This document shows positions 17,029-26,306 of a stretch of DNA of 39,863 nucleotides, piece after piece. Below the pieces are notes generated by a model. The model was given only the letters and a program-made list of their open reading frames with translations, did no database searches and was not told the origin of the DNA. Each line of letters starts with the position of its first letter. The stretch's first letter is position 1. A program made the translations under genes and the position numbers. Location: NCBI GenBank assembly GCA_023150945.1, contig JAKLJX010000021.1, positions 1 to 39,863 on the forward strand, read 5' to 3'. This DNA comes from a bacterium. Lineage in GTDB: Bacteria; Zhuqueibacterota; Zhuqueibacteria; Zhuqueibacterales; Zhuqueibacteraceae.

Positions 17029-17056
17029 ATCCGCTAACAAAAAGCAGTAAGCGGAT
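17029..17056. repeat. short inverted repeat ATCCGCT/AGCGGAT
   Basis: ATCCGCT at 17029-17035 and AGCGGAT at 17050-17056 form a 7-bp stem. It is preceded by further ATCCG-type units, giving a small degenerate direct and inverted repeat patch beside the larger palindrome that follows. Confidence 0.5.
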
Positions 17057-17087
17057 CGAGCGGACTAGAACCAATACCGTTCAAATA

Positions 17088-17156
17088 GTAGTCCTACCCC
17101 CTTGTGGGGTACTGGAACTTGCGCATAATCAGCGGCCCACAAGGGGCCGGGACTAC
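17088..17156. repeat. REP-like imperfect palindrome
   Basis: Arms at 17088-17108 and 17136-17156 are inverted copies matching at 18 of 21 positions (GTAGTCC...CCTTGTGGG type), separated by 27 bases. It lies between the SBBP gene and an orphan sorting-domain remnant and has no T-tract, so a REP- or MITE-like element is more likely than a terminator. Confidence 0.7.
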
Positions 17157-17192
17157 GGAGAACGGCATTGGGATTGAGGCCTGTCGCAAAAG

Positions 17193-17317
17193 TTATCTGA
17201 GCAGAACAAGCCTCTTCGTCTGCACAAACCCTCGTCTTGAGCTTGTCGAAGGGTCCCCGCCTTCAACCGATACAAATACACCCCGCTCGCCAAGCCTCAC
17301 GCCTCCCACACGCGCTG
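17193..17317 (-). pseudogene. second orphan T9SS sorting-domain remnant, with a small insertion
   Basis: The minus strand reads QRVWEA, a TGA in place of Lys, then GLASGVYLYRLKAG, about 25 extra bases, and GFVQTKRLVLLR with TAA. The extra bases (17231-17255) include GAGCTTGTCGAAGGG, a short palindrome-type sequence seen dispersed in many bacterial genomes. No passenger gene is attached. It is a decayed copy of the cargo sorting domain interrupted by a repeat. Confidence 0.75.
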
Positions 17318-17340
17318 CGACAGTATTCTCGTTGCAAGGT

Positions 17341-17832
17341 TCAAGCGTCCTGCGCATGACTCACGGGCACAGAGGCGTCATCCACTTCAGCAACAATCAG
17401 TGCGACAATCTCATCCAGCTCGCGTGCAAGCGTTGCGCTCAACGCCATACTCATGCGCTGCGTGTCTTCGGGCACGATGCCGTAGATGATCACCTCCGGC
17501 GGTGGCCTCAGTGTTTGCAAAAAATGCAGCAGTTCATACACGCCGCCTTCGTGCGCGGAAAAAGCCGGGGGCGGTTGTTGCAGCGCCTCCTCCGTCGTAA
17601 AGCAAAACACCGCGCCCGGCTCCGCTGCGATCTGCACCGCATCAACAATGACGATCTTCTTTTTGCCGCGACAGTGCGTGAGCAGCTCAAACCCGCCCGT
17701 GCCGCCGTCGAGCACTTCGACTGCCGGCGGCAGAAGCATGCGCTGCAATCGCCGCACGACGTGAATGCCAATGCCTTCATCGGTAAGCAGAAGATTGCCG
17801 AGGCCGAGAATGAGTGTACGTTTCTCATTCAT
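17341..17832 (-). CDS. NiFe-hydrogenase maturation protease (HyaD/HybD family)
   Basis: The protein has 163 residues, normal for the family. It has the N-terminal GLGNLLLTDEGIGIHVVRRL motif with the metal-binding acid, the second acid in LDGGTGGFEL and a histidine in AHEGGVYELL. These endopeptidases bind the nickel of the finished active site and remove the C-terminal peptide of the large subunit. The gene begins 27 bases after the large-subunit gene, whose product still carries a 14-residue tail, so the substrate is almost certainly that neighbour. Confidence 0.93.
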   Translation of the reverse strand: MNEKRTLILGLGNLLLTDEGIGIHVVRRLQRMLLPPAVEVLDGGTGGFELLTHCRGKKKIVIVDAVQIAAEPGAVFCFTTEEALQQPPPAFSAHEGGVYELLHFLQTLRPPPEVIIYGIVPEDTQRMSMALSATLARELDEIVALIVAEVDDASVPVSHAQDA

Positions 17833-17859
17833 ACCGTAGTAATTCGCTGGCGATGCGAC

Positions 17860-19350
17860 TTACAAAATCCGAAACTGCTTCATCGACTTTCCCGGCTCGA
17901 GCAAATGCACGGCGCAGGCGATGCACGGATCGAACGAGCGCACGATACGCGCGAGCGCAAAGGGATTGTCCGTGTCTTCGACCACCGTGCCGAGCATCGC
18001 TTGCTCGATCGGTCCGGGCTGGCCTTTGTCATCCGTTGGCGAAGCATTCCACGTCGTCGGCACCACCGCTTGGTAGCGCGCGATCTTGCCGTTTTTGATT
18101 TCGATCCAATGCCCGAGCGCACCGCGCGCCGCGCACCACAAGCCCATGCCTCGGGCTTCATCCGGAATCGTATGCGCGCTGCACACCGGCTCATCGAGCT
18201 TCACTTGCATGATCATGCTGCTCAGTTCATCCGCCACGAGCTTGCACTCCAAGGCGCGGCTCAGGTGGCGGCCCATCACCGAACAGAGCGCTTCGGGACC
18301 AACACGCAACGTGCTCAACGACTCCTCAATGAGCTGCACGGCCTTGGGCATACTCTTGCTTTGATACGCCATGGCCATGCGCGCGAGCGGCCCGACTTCA
18401 TAAACCTCGCCGTCGTAGCGCGGCGCTTTTAACCAACTATACGCGCCGGGCTTGGCGGGATTCGGTATCGTATCCGCTTTGCTGGGATGCACGTGACTTG
18501 GCGAATCATACCATGAAGCTGCCACGTCTTCCGTGATCTTCCTGGGATCAACCGCTGCGATCTTGCCGTTCGACATGCGGCCCATCGGGAAGAAGCGTTG
18601 GCGCTTCGTTACGTCCGGCTCAGCATCGAGATCGAACAGGCCGTACGACAGGAAATTCTTACAGCCCTCGCCCATTTGAAAATAGTCGCGATAGACTTGC
18701 GCGATGGTAATCACGTCCGGAATGTAAGCCTTGTCGATGAAGTCGGTGAGCTCCTTCAAGCGCCACAGTGAGGTGGTGATGTTGTCGATGCGCGGAATGA
18801 TGGTCACGCCGCCGGGCGCGATTGAAGCCATGTGCGGCATCTTGCCGGCCCAGATCGCGGCCAGCTCATGCGCCTTGAGACGGATTTGATACGCCTGAAT
18901 GTAGTGATTCACCAGCGCCTCGCGCACCGTGTCGGGCAAACGATAGTCGGCCTCATAGCGCGGCACGAACGGTGGAATGTCCGGACCGCGATAATAATCC
19001 AGCGAGGCAAGATGATAGAAGTGCAGCACGTGCGATTGAATGTAGTTCGCGCCCTGCACGATGTTGCGAATGAGGCGGCCGTTGGGCGGCGGCATGACGC
19101 CGAAAGCATTGTCCAGCGCTTGCGCCGAAGCAATCGCATGCGGCACCGGGCACACGCCGCAAAAACGCTGCGTGATTTGAATGGCATCGAGCGGCTCGCG
19201 ATCCACGAGAATCTGCTCGAAGCCGCGATAGAGCGTGCCTTCGCATTTGGCTTCGACCACTTTATGGTTGTCCACCGTGGCTTCGATCTTCAAATGGCCT
19301 TCGATGCGCGTCATTGGGTCGATGGTGATTCTGGCTGCAATGGTTTTCAT
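17860..19350 (-). CDS. NiFe-hydrogenase large subunit
   Basis: The protein has 496 residues. The start at 19350 has AGAGGAG at suitable spacing. The two nickel-binding motifs are present: L1, QRFCGVCPVPHAIAS (Cys64, Cys67), and L2 near the C-terminus, DPCIACAVH (Cys476, Cys479, His482). Fourteen residues follow His482, the peptide normally removed by the maturation protease encoded next. The protein carries the NiFe(CN)2CO site that splits or makes H2. It starts five bases after the small-subunit stop, so the two are co-translated. Overall it looks like a group 1 uptake enzyme, inferred mainly from the Tat signal of its partner. The hypA-F maturation genes are not in the window. Confidence 0.95.
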   Translation of the reverse strand: MKTIAARITIDPMTRIEGHLKIEATVDNHKVVEAKCEGTLYRGFEQILVDREPLDAIQITQRFCGVCPVPHAIASAQALDNAFGVMPPPNGRLIRNIVQGANYIQSHVLHFYHLASLDYYRGPDIPPFVPRYEADYRLPDTVREALVNHYIQAYQIRLKAHELAAIWAGKMPHMASIAPGGVTIIPRIDNITTSLWRLKELTDFIDKAYIPDVITIAQVYRDYFQMGEGCKNFLSYGLFDLDAEPDVTKRQRFFPMGRMSNGKIAAVDPRKITEDVAASWYDSPSHVHPSKADTIPNPAKPGAYSWLKAPRYDGEVYEVGPLARMAMAYQSKSMPKAVQLIEESLSTLRVGPEALCSVMGRHLSRALECKLVADELSSMIMQVKLDEPVCSAHTIPDEARGMGLWCAARGALGHWIEIKNGKIARYQAVVPTTWNASPTDDKGQPGPIEQAMLGTVVEDTDNPFALARIVRSFDPCIACAVHLLEPGKSMKQFRIL

Positions 19351-19355
19351 GATGG

Positions 19356-20309
19356 TCATCTCCTCTGATACAAAGGTGAGTGCGCATCGGGATAGCCTTT
19401 TTCGGTACAACCAAAGCATGGCGCGCCTGCGCCAATGCACCAATTCACGCCGCCGTTCCACAAGCGAATCGGGCAATCCGCGCTCGTGAACGGGCCTTTG
19501 CAGCCCAGCTCGAGCAAGCAGCCTTCTTCGCCGAACTTCGTTGCAAAGATGCCGTCGTCAAGATAATCGCGATTGATGCAGCGCGCATGCACGGAGCGGC
19601 CAAAGAACAATTTCAAACGACCTTGCTCATCGATCTCTTTCGGCGCCGGCATGCCATAGAGCAAAATCTTCGCAACCGTGCCGATGAACCAATCGGGATG
19701 GCACGGGCAACCGGGAATGTTGATCACCGGCGTGGTGATATTGAGCAGCTGAAAAACTTCTGAGGTGCCTTTGCTGCCGCTCGGGTTCGGTTGCGCTGCC
19801 GATAATCCGCCATACGCAGCGCAGGTGCCGACGGTCAACGTCGCCATGGCGTTGCGTCCGAAGGAATCCACCCACTCGAGCATGGTGATCGGCTTGCCGT
19901 CTCTTTCGCCGATGTGGCCATACACGCCGTTTTGTTTGGTGGGAATCGCGCCTTCGACCACGAACACGTATTTGCCTTTGTATTTCTCCGCGGACTCGAA
20001 CGCGGCCTCGACGGAAAGCGCGCCGGTCGCGGCCATGAGCGTGCCGTGATAATTGAGAATGAGTTTGTGGCCAGGTAGAATTTGTTCGAGAATGACGTTC
20101 TTGATGCTTGGATGAATGGTGTTGATCACCGACACCGAGCAGCCGCTGCATGTGGAAGCTTGCAGCCAGATGATGGGATATTCCTTGACGGCTTCATCGA
20201 GAGCCGCGGCGAGCTTGGGCAGAAACTCGTCGACCATGCTCATTGCCGCGGGCGCGGCCACGGCCCAGCGCATGAAATCGCGTCGCGAGATTGGGGATTT
20301 GAGTGACAT
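19356..20309 (-). CDS. NiFe-hydrogenase small subunit with Tat signal
   Basis: The protein has 317 residues; the start at 20309 has AGGAGG upstream. A twin-arginine signal, SRRDFMRW, begins at residue 8, so the folded heterodimer is exported. Iron-sulfur ligands are visible: CSGC (Cys54/57) with TCAAYGG and GCPCHPDW for the proximal cluster, and a C-terminal block (ARCINRDYLDDG, GCLLELGCKG, CIGAGAPCFGC) for the medial and distal clusters. The protein ends soon after the last cluster without the C-terminal membrane helix of membrane-bound group 1 enzymes. No cytochrome b gene is adjacent, so the electron acceptor is probably soluble or encoded elsewhere. It is the first gene of the hydrogenase operon. 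Confidence 0.95.
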   Translation of the reverse strand: MSLKSPISRRDFMRWAVAAPAAMSMVDEFLPKLAAALDEAVKEYPIIWLQASTCSGCSVSVINTIHPSIKNVILEQILPGHKLILNYHGTLMAATGALSVEAAFESAEKYKGKYVFVVEGAIPTKQNGVYGHIGERDGKPITMLEWVDSFGRNAMATLTVGTCAAYGGLSAAQPNPSGSKGTSEVFQLLNITTPVINIPGCPCHPDWFIGTVAKILLYGMPAPKEIDEQGRLKLFFGRSVHARCINRDYLDDGIFATKFGEEGCLLELGCKGPFTSADCPIRLWNGGVNWCIGAGAPCFGCTEKGYPDAHSPLYQRR

Positions 20310-20391
20310 GAGGCTTTTCCTCCTTTGTTCAATACCTTCGCATAGACTTCCATACAAAAGCTTCACAGAGCATGAAACATGTCCATTCATT

Positions 20392-22926
20392 TTATCGCAA
20401 CAACAAAAGCTTCTTGTTTTGCTCAAACTCACCCGCTTCCAAGCGATACAAATACACCCCGCTCGCCAAACCCTTCGCCTCCCACACGCGCTGGTGTTGG
20501 CCTGCCGGGAGTTTTTCCGCCACCACCGTGGCGACTTCATTGCCGAGCAAGTCATAAATCTTCAGCGTGACAAAGCCAGATTTCGGCAGCGCGAATTCGA
20601 TGACAGTGTTGGGATTGAAGGGATTGGGATAATTCTGGTACATCGCATATTCAGCGGGCTTGGCAGTATTGGGCAGCTCGCGCACCTCCACCGCAATCTC
20701 TCCGCGCATCGCCAGGGCCGAGACCCACTGATATCCCGTATCGCCGATAATCTGGTCATTTGCACCGCTGGTGACTTGCGCGGTATCCAGCAAGGCCAGG
20801 TTGGCATTGGAGTAACGTTCGGGATTGAACAAGCCGAAGAGTTGCCCGCCCGCGTCGAATGCCAGCCAGTGCGGTGCGAGGAAACAAATCCTCTCCCACG
20901 TTCGCTGTGCCGTGTTCCGGTTCAGGATATACAATTTCATGTTGCCGGCACTGGTGGCCCACAGCTTTTTGGTCACAGGATTGAACGCCAAACCGGATAA
21001 GTTGGAAATCCCGGTGTGGCCGACGAATTTGGTCACGCCGGTTTGAAGATTGACCCTGAACAATTTGCCGGCATAACTCGCCGCCCACAGCGTGTCACCC
21101 TCGAATGTCATGGCCCGGACATCCGACTCGGGGATGGTCAGTATCTTCTGGGCAAGCCCGGTTTGCGCATCGATCTTGATGAAGGTGCTGAAGTTGATAT
21201 CGGGAACAACGCCAAACAAACGACCGGAGACCGGCTGCACCGCCAGCCCACGAGCGGAATTGCAGCCAGTGGAACCGATCAGGCTGGCTTTCCCCGAATC
21301 CGCCGGGTTGAGTGTCGCCAGAAAAGTTCGATTCGAGACGTCGGCAATGGCATAGATGGTGCCGGGTGCGGCGCTGCGCAGCGCGACGCCCTGTAAAATC
21401 ACTTTCTGCACCGGCTGGCGCGGGTCGTTGCTGACCAGAAGCAGGGAATCCGTTTTCATGGCATCATCCGCAGGGATGAACACAATGCCAAGTTCACGGC
21501 TTTGATCATTCCCCAAAGCCAGCGGCAGTTGCAGGCTTCCGGCCAGATGAAAATAGCTGGTTGAAAACTGTATGCTCGCGAGGCGCAGGCTATCCAGTCC
21601 TTTGTTGGTTATGACAAACTTCAAGGTGTCGGGCTGATGCAACTCAGAAACAAAGCGCAATGTATCGGCGGTGATTGCCAGGGTAGGTTCGAGGTAGATG
21701 CCGGCGGCATGATCAAACAGATAACTCGCTATTCTGTTAACACCCTGCCATGCCTGAGTTGGATCACCGTTGGTTAAGACAATGATGCCTGATTCTTCTG
21801 GTTCACAAAAGTACATTTTAGTAGTTGCTCCTTTTGTGCCGCCGTCGTGCCCCCATGCTTTTCGTTTTCCAAAATAATCCCAGTACCAGATAAGACCTTG
21901 TGAAGAATCTGGAAGCGGATTCAACGGTATTTCCGGATAATGCGCTTTTGTTATTAAAGCGACTGTTGAGCTGTCGAGTATTTTGATATCTCCCAATGTT
22001 CCTTTTTGCATAAAGGCGTTCAGAAAACGAGCAAGCTGAAGCGAGCTGGTGCGAAGTCGCCCAGCAGGATAACCAGGAGAATTCTCATGTGAGTACGGTT
22101 TGTATCCATGGGGAGTCCAGATATACGGTCTCGCGATATGATTTGTATCGAGGTTGGCAAGAAACCAGGAAGCCTCATGCATGCTTAATGGCGATAAAAT
22201 GTGCCTCTGACAGTATTCAGCAAAGGCAGTATCGGTGATCGCCTCAACAAGGTAGCCGAGCAATGCTATTGCAACATTACAGTAGTTATAGGTGGTTGCC
22301 GGTGGATATGAACCATAACTCGTATTGGTGTAATAAGCGCCTCCAGGCACCAAATAACCTTTCAAGAAATCATACAATGGTATTGAAGAATCGCCTGCCA
22401 CAATCATTGCGTCAAGAACTTCCCAGTTATCATTCATGCTTGATACATGCGAAAGAATCATCTTGAAAGTGATGGGATTGTTCGGGTAGGAGGGATTGAC
22501 GACCTGCAAATCCGGAGGAAGATAATCATTGACATTGTCGTCCAAATGAAAAAGGCCTCGCTCATATAATTGCATGATTGCCGTACCCGTAATGGTCTTG
22601 GAAATAGAAGCCAGCAAAAAAAACGTCGAATCCGTCACCGGGATTCTTCGCTCGACATCCGCGTAGCCGTAGGCATGATGCCAAGCCAGCCGGCCTTGCT
22701 TGACAATGCAGGCCGACAAACCGGGGATATGATAGGCAGACATCGTCGCAGTGATGAATGAATCCAGTGCAGTTGAAGTGAGCAACAACGCCTTGCCGTC
22801 CTCTTGGAGCTGGGCCTCGCTCCCGCTCTCTCGTAAAGCCACCCCTCTTTCCGATGGCGAATACACCGAGGTCAAGAACGGGAAAGAGAAAACCAAAGCG
22901 AGGATAACGATTTGTTTTGCTCTCAT
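20392..22926 (-). CDS. secreted beta-lactamase-type serine hydrolase with T9SS sorting domain
   Basis: The protein has 844 residues; the start at 22926 has AGGAGG eight bases upstream. A signal peptide spans about residues 1-22. The class C-like/DD-peptidase fold (about 55-410) has the SxxK nucleophile Ser107 with Lys110 (ASISK), the Tyr215-Cys-Asn217 motif and HDGG at 360-363. Family members are esterases, D-aminopeptidases or penicillin-binding-like enzymes. A middle domain of immunoglobulin-like type and a propeller-like region (FNPVTKKLWATSAG) follow, then the T9SS domain (NYPNPFNPNTVIEF to NKKLLLLR). The substrate is unknown. It lies 82 bases upstream of the hydrogenase operon on the same strand, so read-through is possible. 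Confidence 0.9.
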   Translation of the reverse strand: MRAKQIVILALVFSFPFLTSVYSPSERGVALRESGSEAQLQEDGKALLLTSTALDSFITATMSAYHIPGLSACIVKQGRLAWHHAYGYADVERRIPVTDSTFFLLASISKTITGTAIMQLYERGLFHLDDNVNDYLPPDLQVVNPSYPNNPITFKMILSHVSSMNDNWEVLDAMIVAGDSSIPLYDFLKGYLVPGGAYYTNTSYGSYPPATTYNYCNVAIALLGYLVEAITDTAFAEYCQRHILSPLSMHEASWFLANLDTNHIARPYIWTPHGYKPYSHENSPGYPAGRLRTSSLQLARFLNAFMQKGTLGDIKILDSSTVALITKAHYPEIPLNPLPDSSQGLIWYWDYFGKRKAWGHDGGTKGATTKMYFCEPEESGIIVLTNGDPTQAWQGVNRIASYLFDHAAGIYLEPTLAITADTLRFVSELHQPDTLKFVITNKGLDSLRLASIQFSTSYFHLAGSLQLPLALGNDQSRELGIVFIPADDAMKTDSLLLVSNDPRQPVQKVILQGVALRSAAPGTIYAIADVSNRTFLATLNPADSGKASLIGSTGCNSARGLAVQPVSGRLFGVVPDINFSTFIKIDAQTGLAQKILTIPESDVRAMTFEGDTLWAASYAGKLFRVNLQTGVTKFVGHTGISNLSGLAFNPVTKKLWATSAGNMKLYILNRNTAQRTWERICFLAPHWLAFDAGGQLFGLFNPERYSNANLALLDTAQVTSGANDQIIGDTGYQWVSALAMRGEIAVEVRELPNTAKPAEYAMYQNYPNPFNPNTVIEFALPKSGFVTLKIYDLLGNEVATVVAEKLPAGQHQRVWEAKGLASGVYLYRLEAGEFEQNKKLLLLR

Positions 22927-23654
22927 GGGATGACCCTCCTCCAAATCTTTGACATTGCCTTCCGCAGTGATCGCCAAAATCCGTTTCTGTTGATAGACGG
23001 CCCCACGGCGGTTTTTATGCACTTCCGCAACCACGGTGAAGCGCGTTCTCAACCTTCGACAAAACCCACCGGTATTCAGACGGAGCGACCTCCCAGCGCG
23101 GCGGCTGCGCTGGAGAAATGCCCTGATTCCCATAGGCGAGGCCGCACCTCGCCCTCCCCTGGCGGAGAATGAGAAAGCAAGACTGCAGTCGCCTTGTGGG
23201 ATTCTCTTCCGGCAGCCTGCCGTCGAGATGAAAAGGCCAAAAAAGAGCTGCGCGCAGAGGCGCGTTTGATCACAGGGTGTCAATGGACCTGACGTCGGGC
23301 TTGGGCAGATTGGGTTGGATATGGTCCCAGGAGGGAGGCACTGCTCGTTTTTGCGGGCGTTGGAGAGTCTGTCCCAATCCTATTGCGGGTTTGGGGATTG
23401 TGTGTTGCCTACTTTTGATTTCTTTTGAGTGGACACTCTCCAAGATTTATGTGCAGCCCGCAAAACCGCTCGGGCGTCATTACGAGTTAACGAAATTTTT
23501 CTAGCAAGCGATGTGCCACGAAGGCCGCGTACCGGAGACACAACTTTGCAATGGTTTAGCGGCTGCTCAATTCCATGTCAGCAACGCGCCTTTGGCAAAA
23601 TTGACAAGAAAAGCATGAGTTTTCTCACTACTGAGAATTTATTCAAATGGCAAC
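22927..23654. other. no gene recognised
   Basis: Upstream leader of the serine hydrolase followed by sequence without convincing reading frames. It marks the passage from conserved-looking genes to the accessory region. Confidence 0.5.
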
Positions 23655-24108
23655 AGAATATTCCACAAGCTCTGGCAGCTGTTTCTCACGCCGCGCATGG
23701 TGAAGCGTTTTATCAACACCTATCGCTTGCTGCGCGCGGGGCGAACCTCCGGCGAGGAAATTCGCTCTTTCCAAGGCAAGGAAAGCGCACCGGGTGAATA
23801 CCAAATCGCCCTCCCGCTGCTCGCGATCATCACCAGCGCGCCCAACGAGACGGAGTCGTTTCTCTACACCCTCGGGGAGTGGCTCACCCAGCCGTTGCCA
23901 GCGGACCAGACGATCTACGCCTGACAATGGCGTGATCTCTTCGAGGCTCTGAAGCAACCGCTGCTCGCCGAGGACAGGGATTGGGAGCAAATTATGATTG
24001 ACTTGGAGCGCATCGTCGCACAGGACTTCCGCCGGACTTCCGAGCGAGAAGTACTGCGCAAGTGGACCTGGCGGGTGGCACGCTATTCGTTCTCAGTGGC
24101 TCCGGCAC
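23655..24108 (+). pseudogene. fragment of a KAP-type P-loop NTPase C-terminus
   Basis: One frame reads KLWQLFLTPRMVKRFINTYR, then LLRAGRTSGEEIRSF and ALPLLAIITSAP. After an in-frame TGA at 23922-23924 it continues as WRDLFEALKQPLL and IVAQDFRRTSEREVL. The PRxVKRFxNxYRLL string followed by a helical tail is typical of the end of KAP-like membrane-linked P-loop NTPases, many of them defence-associated. Walker motifs and the rest of the protein are missing. It is a truncated and interrupted relic. Confidence 0.55.
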
Positions 24109-24781
24109 CAGCGCTCTCGGCTGGTGCCAAAGTTGGCGATTCGGGCATAGCGTCGCGCGAACCGACAACCGGTTCACAGCGCGTCAGTGGGAGCATGAGA
24201 TGACGGCATGCCGGCGGTGCGGCGGTGCATGTGAAAAAAACATGACGTCAACGCCATCAGCCGGACCTCTCTCTCGCAAAAAATCATGATCGAAACCAAT
24301 CGTGGCGACGTGCTTGAGAAGTCTTGTTATGGAAATCACCTTCGCGACCGGCCCAAGAGAGCAGAATCGGAAATTCCCGGCGCGATAGCCCTCTCCCTCC
24401 TTTTCCGCATCCTACGTTCCGAACCGCAAGCGCACACTGCAACCAAAGCTCTGCTTAATGCTGGGCGAAGCAGCGGCTCGATTCGCATTCCGCACGAAGA
24501 GTTGGCGAAGATCATCAGGGAGTATTGATTAGAAGGCAGGAGTGGCGAGTTGTATGGCGGCGAGGAATTATGCGGTGGACACGGTTTGATGGAAGGACGA
24601 AAATGGACCGAAATTGCGAAAAAAGCACGGTACCGCTGAAACGCATAACGCCGCATATTCATGCGGGAGCGCATGCCCTTGGAATTCTTGGGCATGAGTT
24701 CGACCAAGTATTTTCAGCCCGGAGAGTTTTTTGTTTCCCTTTGACAACGGGATCGGCTATACTTTGCCAGCAAATAAAAAT

Positions 24782-24814
24782 GGCTCGATGAGTGTTAGCA
24801 GCACTCACCGAGCC
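24782..24814 (-). terminator. strong hairpin with T-tract on the minus strand
   Basis: A 13-bp inverted repeat matches at 12 positions (GGCTCG.TGAGTG arms, seven-base loop). On the minus strand it is followed by ATTTTTATTT, as in a Rho-independent terminator. No minus-strand gene clearly ends here. It may block antisense transcription or belong to the boundary of the integrated element. Confidence 0.55.
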
Positions 24815-24986
24815 GGTGCAAAGAAGCTTGGGAGAAGCTTCCCTAAACGCGATTGATGATAAGCTTTTCCCGCCTCAAGCGCAAGACCTTCTTGCGCCTC
24901 CCTTCTTCTGCACCTGCCTTGGTTGTTCGTCTGGCCGATCCTCGTGTTGCTCTGTGTTTCTCATCATTTACTCACAGGATCATATC

Positions 24987-26078
24987 ATGGCCCATCTGCG
25001 CAAAGTCGGCAGCGGTTATCAACTGCAATATTATTTGAACGGCAGGAAGCGCGTCAAGCAGTTTTCCAAAGGCACGCCGCTGGCCGTGGTGACCGCGGAG
25101 AAAAAACGCATCGAGTCCGAGATCGCGCTGCACAAGGCGGGTTTGAAGCGCTTCGGCGAGAATCCTCAAGCCGCGGAGTTCCTCACCCTTTCCGACATGA
25201 CCGAGCAGGTGCTCGCGGCCAAGCGCCATGAAGTCGCGCCCGAGACCATCGCCCGCAACCGTTACGCCATGCAGCTCTTCATGCAGGTGGTGGGCACTCA
25301 CCTCCTGGTGAGCGAAGTCAAGCCCACGCATTGCGACCGCTTCAAGAATGCCCGCTTCGAAGCCGTCGTGCGGTTCTACGGCGAGCGCGGCTGGCCCTTG
25401 AACGAAGACAAGATCAAACGTGGCATCAACAAGGAGCTCGAAAACATCCGCACCGTGTTCTTCACGGCGGCCAAGAAAGGCATCATTCCCTCCCATTTCC
25501 TGCCGCGGATCGAGCGCCTCAAGGTTGACCGGAAGCGCCTGCCCACCTTCTTGAACAAGCTCGAGGTCAATGACATGGCTGCCCAGCTTTCGGGCGAAGT
25601 GCTGTTGGCGTTTTGGATCATCCGCTACACCGGCGCGCGCAGGAGTGAGATTGCCCGCAAGTTCCTGGGCGATGAGCGCGGCTTGAAATGGCAGCACATC
25701 GATTGGACGCGCAACACCATCCGTCTCTACGCCAAGAAGAAAGAGCGGCTGGTGCCCATGCATCCCAAGCTCAGGCAGTTGTTGGGAGAGAGAAAAGAAA
25801 CGCTCGGCCAGGAATTGAATCCTGAGGCGCATGTCATCAGTCTGGTCAGGGACACGCTTTCGGATTGCTTTGCGAAAGCACGCATCAAGGCAGGCATCAC
25901 CAAGCCCGGCGCGGTGCACATTCTCCGTCACACGGCAGCCACCGATCTCTTGAGTAGCGGCGGCAACATTCGTGAAGCCCAGGAGTTTTTGGGCCATTCC
26001 AGCATCGCGGTGACCGAGATTTACACCCACGTGGTCAAGGATCGGCTCGAAAGCGCGGTGCTGCGCGCGTTTGATTGA
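24987..26078 (+). CDS. tyrosine recombinase (site-specific integrase)
   Basis: The protein has 363 residues. The start at 24987 has AGGA upstream and the N-terminus MAHLRKVGSGYQLQY fits an arm-binding or SAM-like domain. The catalytic residues are all visible: Arg218 (YTGARRSE), Lys near 250, HILR (His311, Arg314), His337 (LGHSS) and Tyr346 (TEIYTHV). It cuts and rejoins DNA at att sites through a 3'-phosphotyrosine. The neighbours are small unknown genes, repeats and gene relics, as in an integrative element. A tRNA-Met 3' half lies 22 kb to the left, but no matching second copy is seen. Confidence 0.92.
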   Translation: MAHLRKVGSGYQLQYYLNGRKRVKQFSKGTPLAVVTAEKKRIESEIALHKAGLKRFGENPQAAEFLTLSDMTEQVLAAKRHEVAPETIARNRYAMQLFMQVVGTHLLVSEVKPTHCDRFKNARFEAVVRFYGERGWPLNEDKIKRGINKELENIRTVFFTAAKKGIIPSHFLPRIERLKVDRKRLPTFLNKLEVNDMAAQLSGEVLLAFWIIRYTGARRSEIARKFLGDERGLKWQHIDWTRNTIRLYAKKKERLVPMHPKLRQLLGERKETLGQELNPEAHVISLVRDTLSDCFAKARIKAGITKPGAVHILRHTAATDLLSSGGNIREAQEFLGHSSIAVTEIYTHVVKDRLESAVLRAFD

Positions 26079-26120
26079 GTTGTGTTCTTGATAGATGTGT
26101 CAACCCGGCTCGGTGGCTTT

Positions 26121-26306
26121 GAAGCATCACCGCCGAGACGCCGAGTGTGCCGAGCAAAAATAGAATGAGTTCTCTGCGAACTCCGCGACTCCGCGGTGAG
26201 GCTGACGTAGCCATTGCCCGGCCGTATCGAAGCATCACCGCCGAGACGCCGAGTGCGCCGAGCAAAAATGGAATGAGTTCTCCGCGAACTCCGCGACTCC
26301 GCGGAG
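26121..26306. repeat. tandem pair of palindromic repeats after the integrase
   Basis: A unit of about 80 bases starts at 26121 and again at 26229, a spacing of 108 bp, with only a few differences. Each unit is itself an imperfect palindrome rich in CCGCCGAGACGCCGAG on one side and CTCCGCGACTCCGCGG on the other. This kind of degenerate GCGGAG repeat is widespread in intergenic DNA of many bacteria. It has no coding potential. Confidence 0.85.

Noticed and set aside
24286-24528. 80-codon plus-strand frame before the integrase
   Set aside because: No ribosome binding site and no recognised family. It could be a gene tail (SIRIPHEELAKII) but the support is too weak to call.
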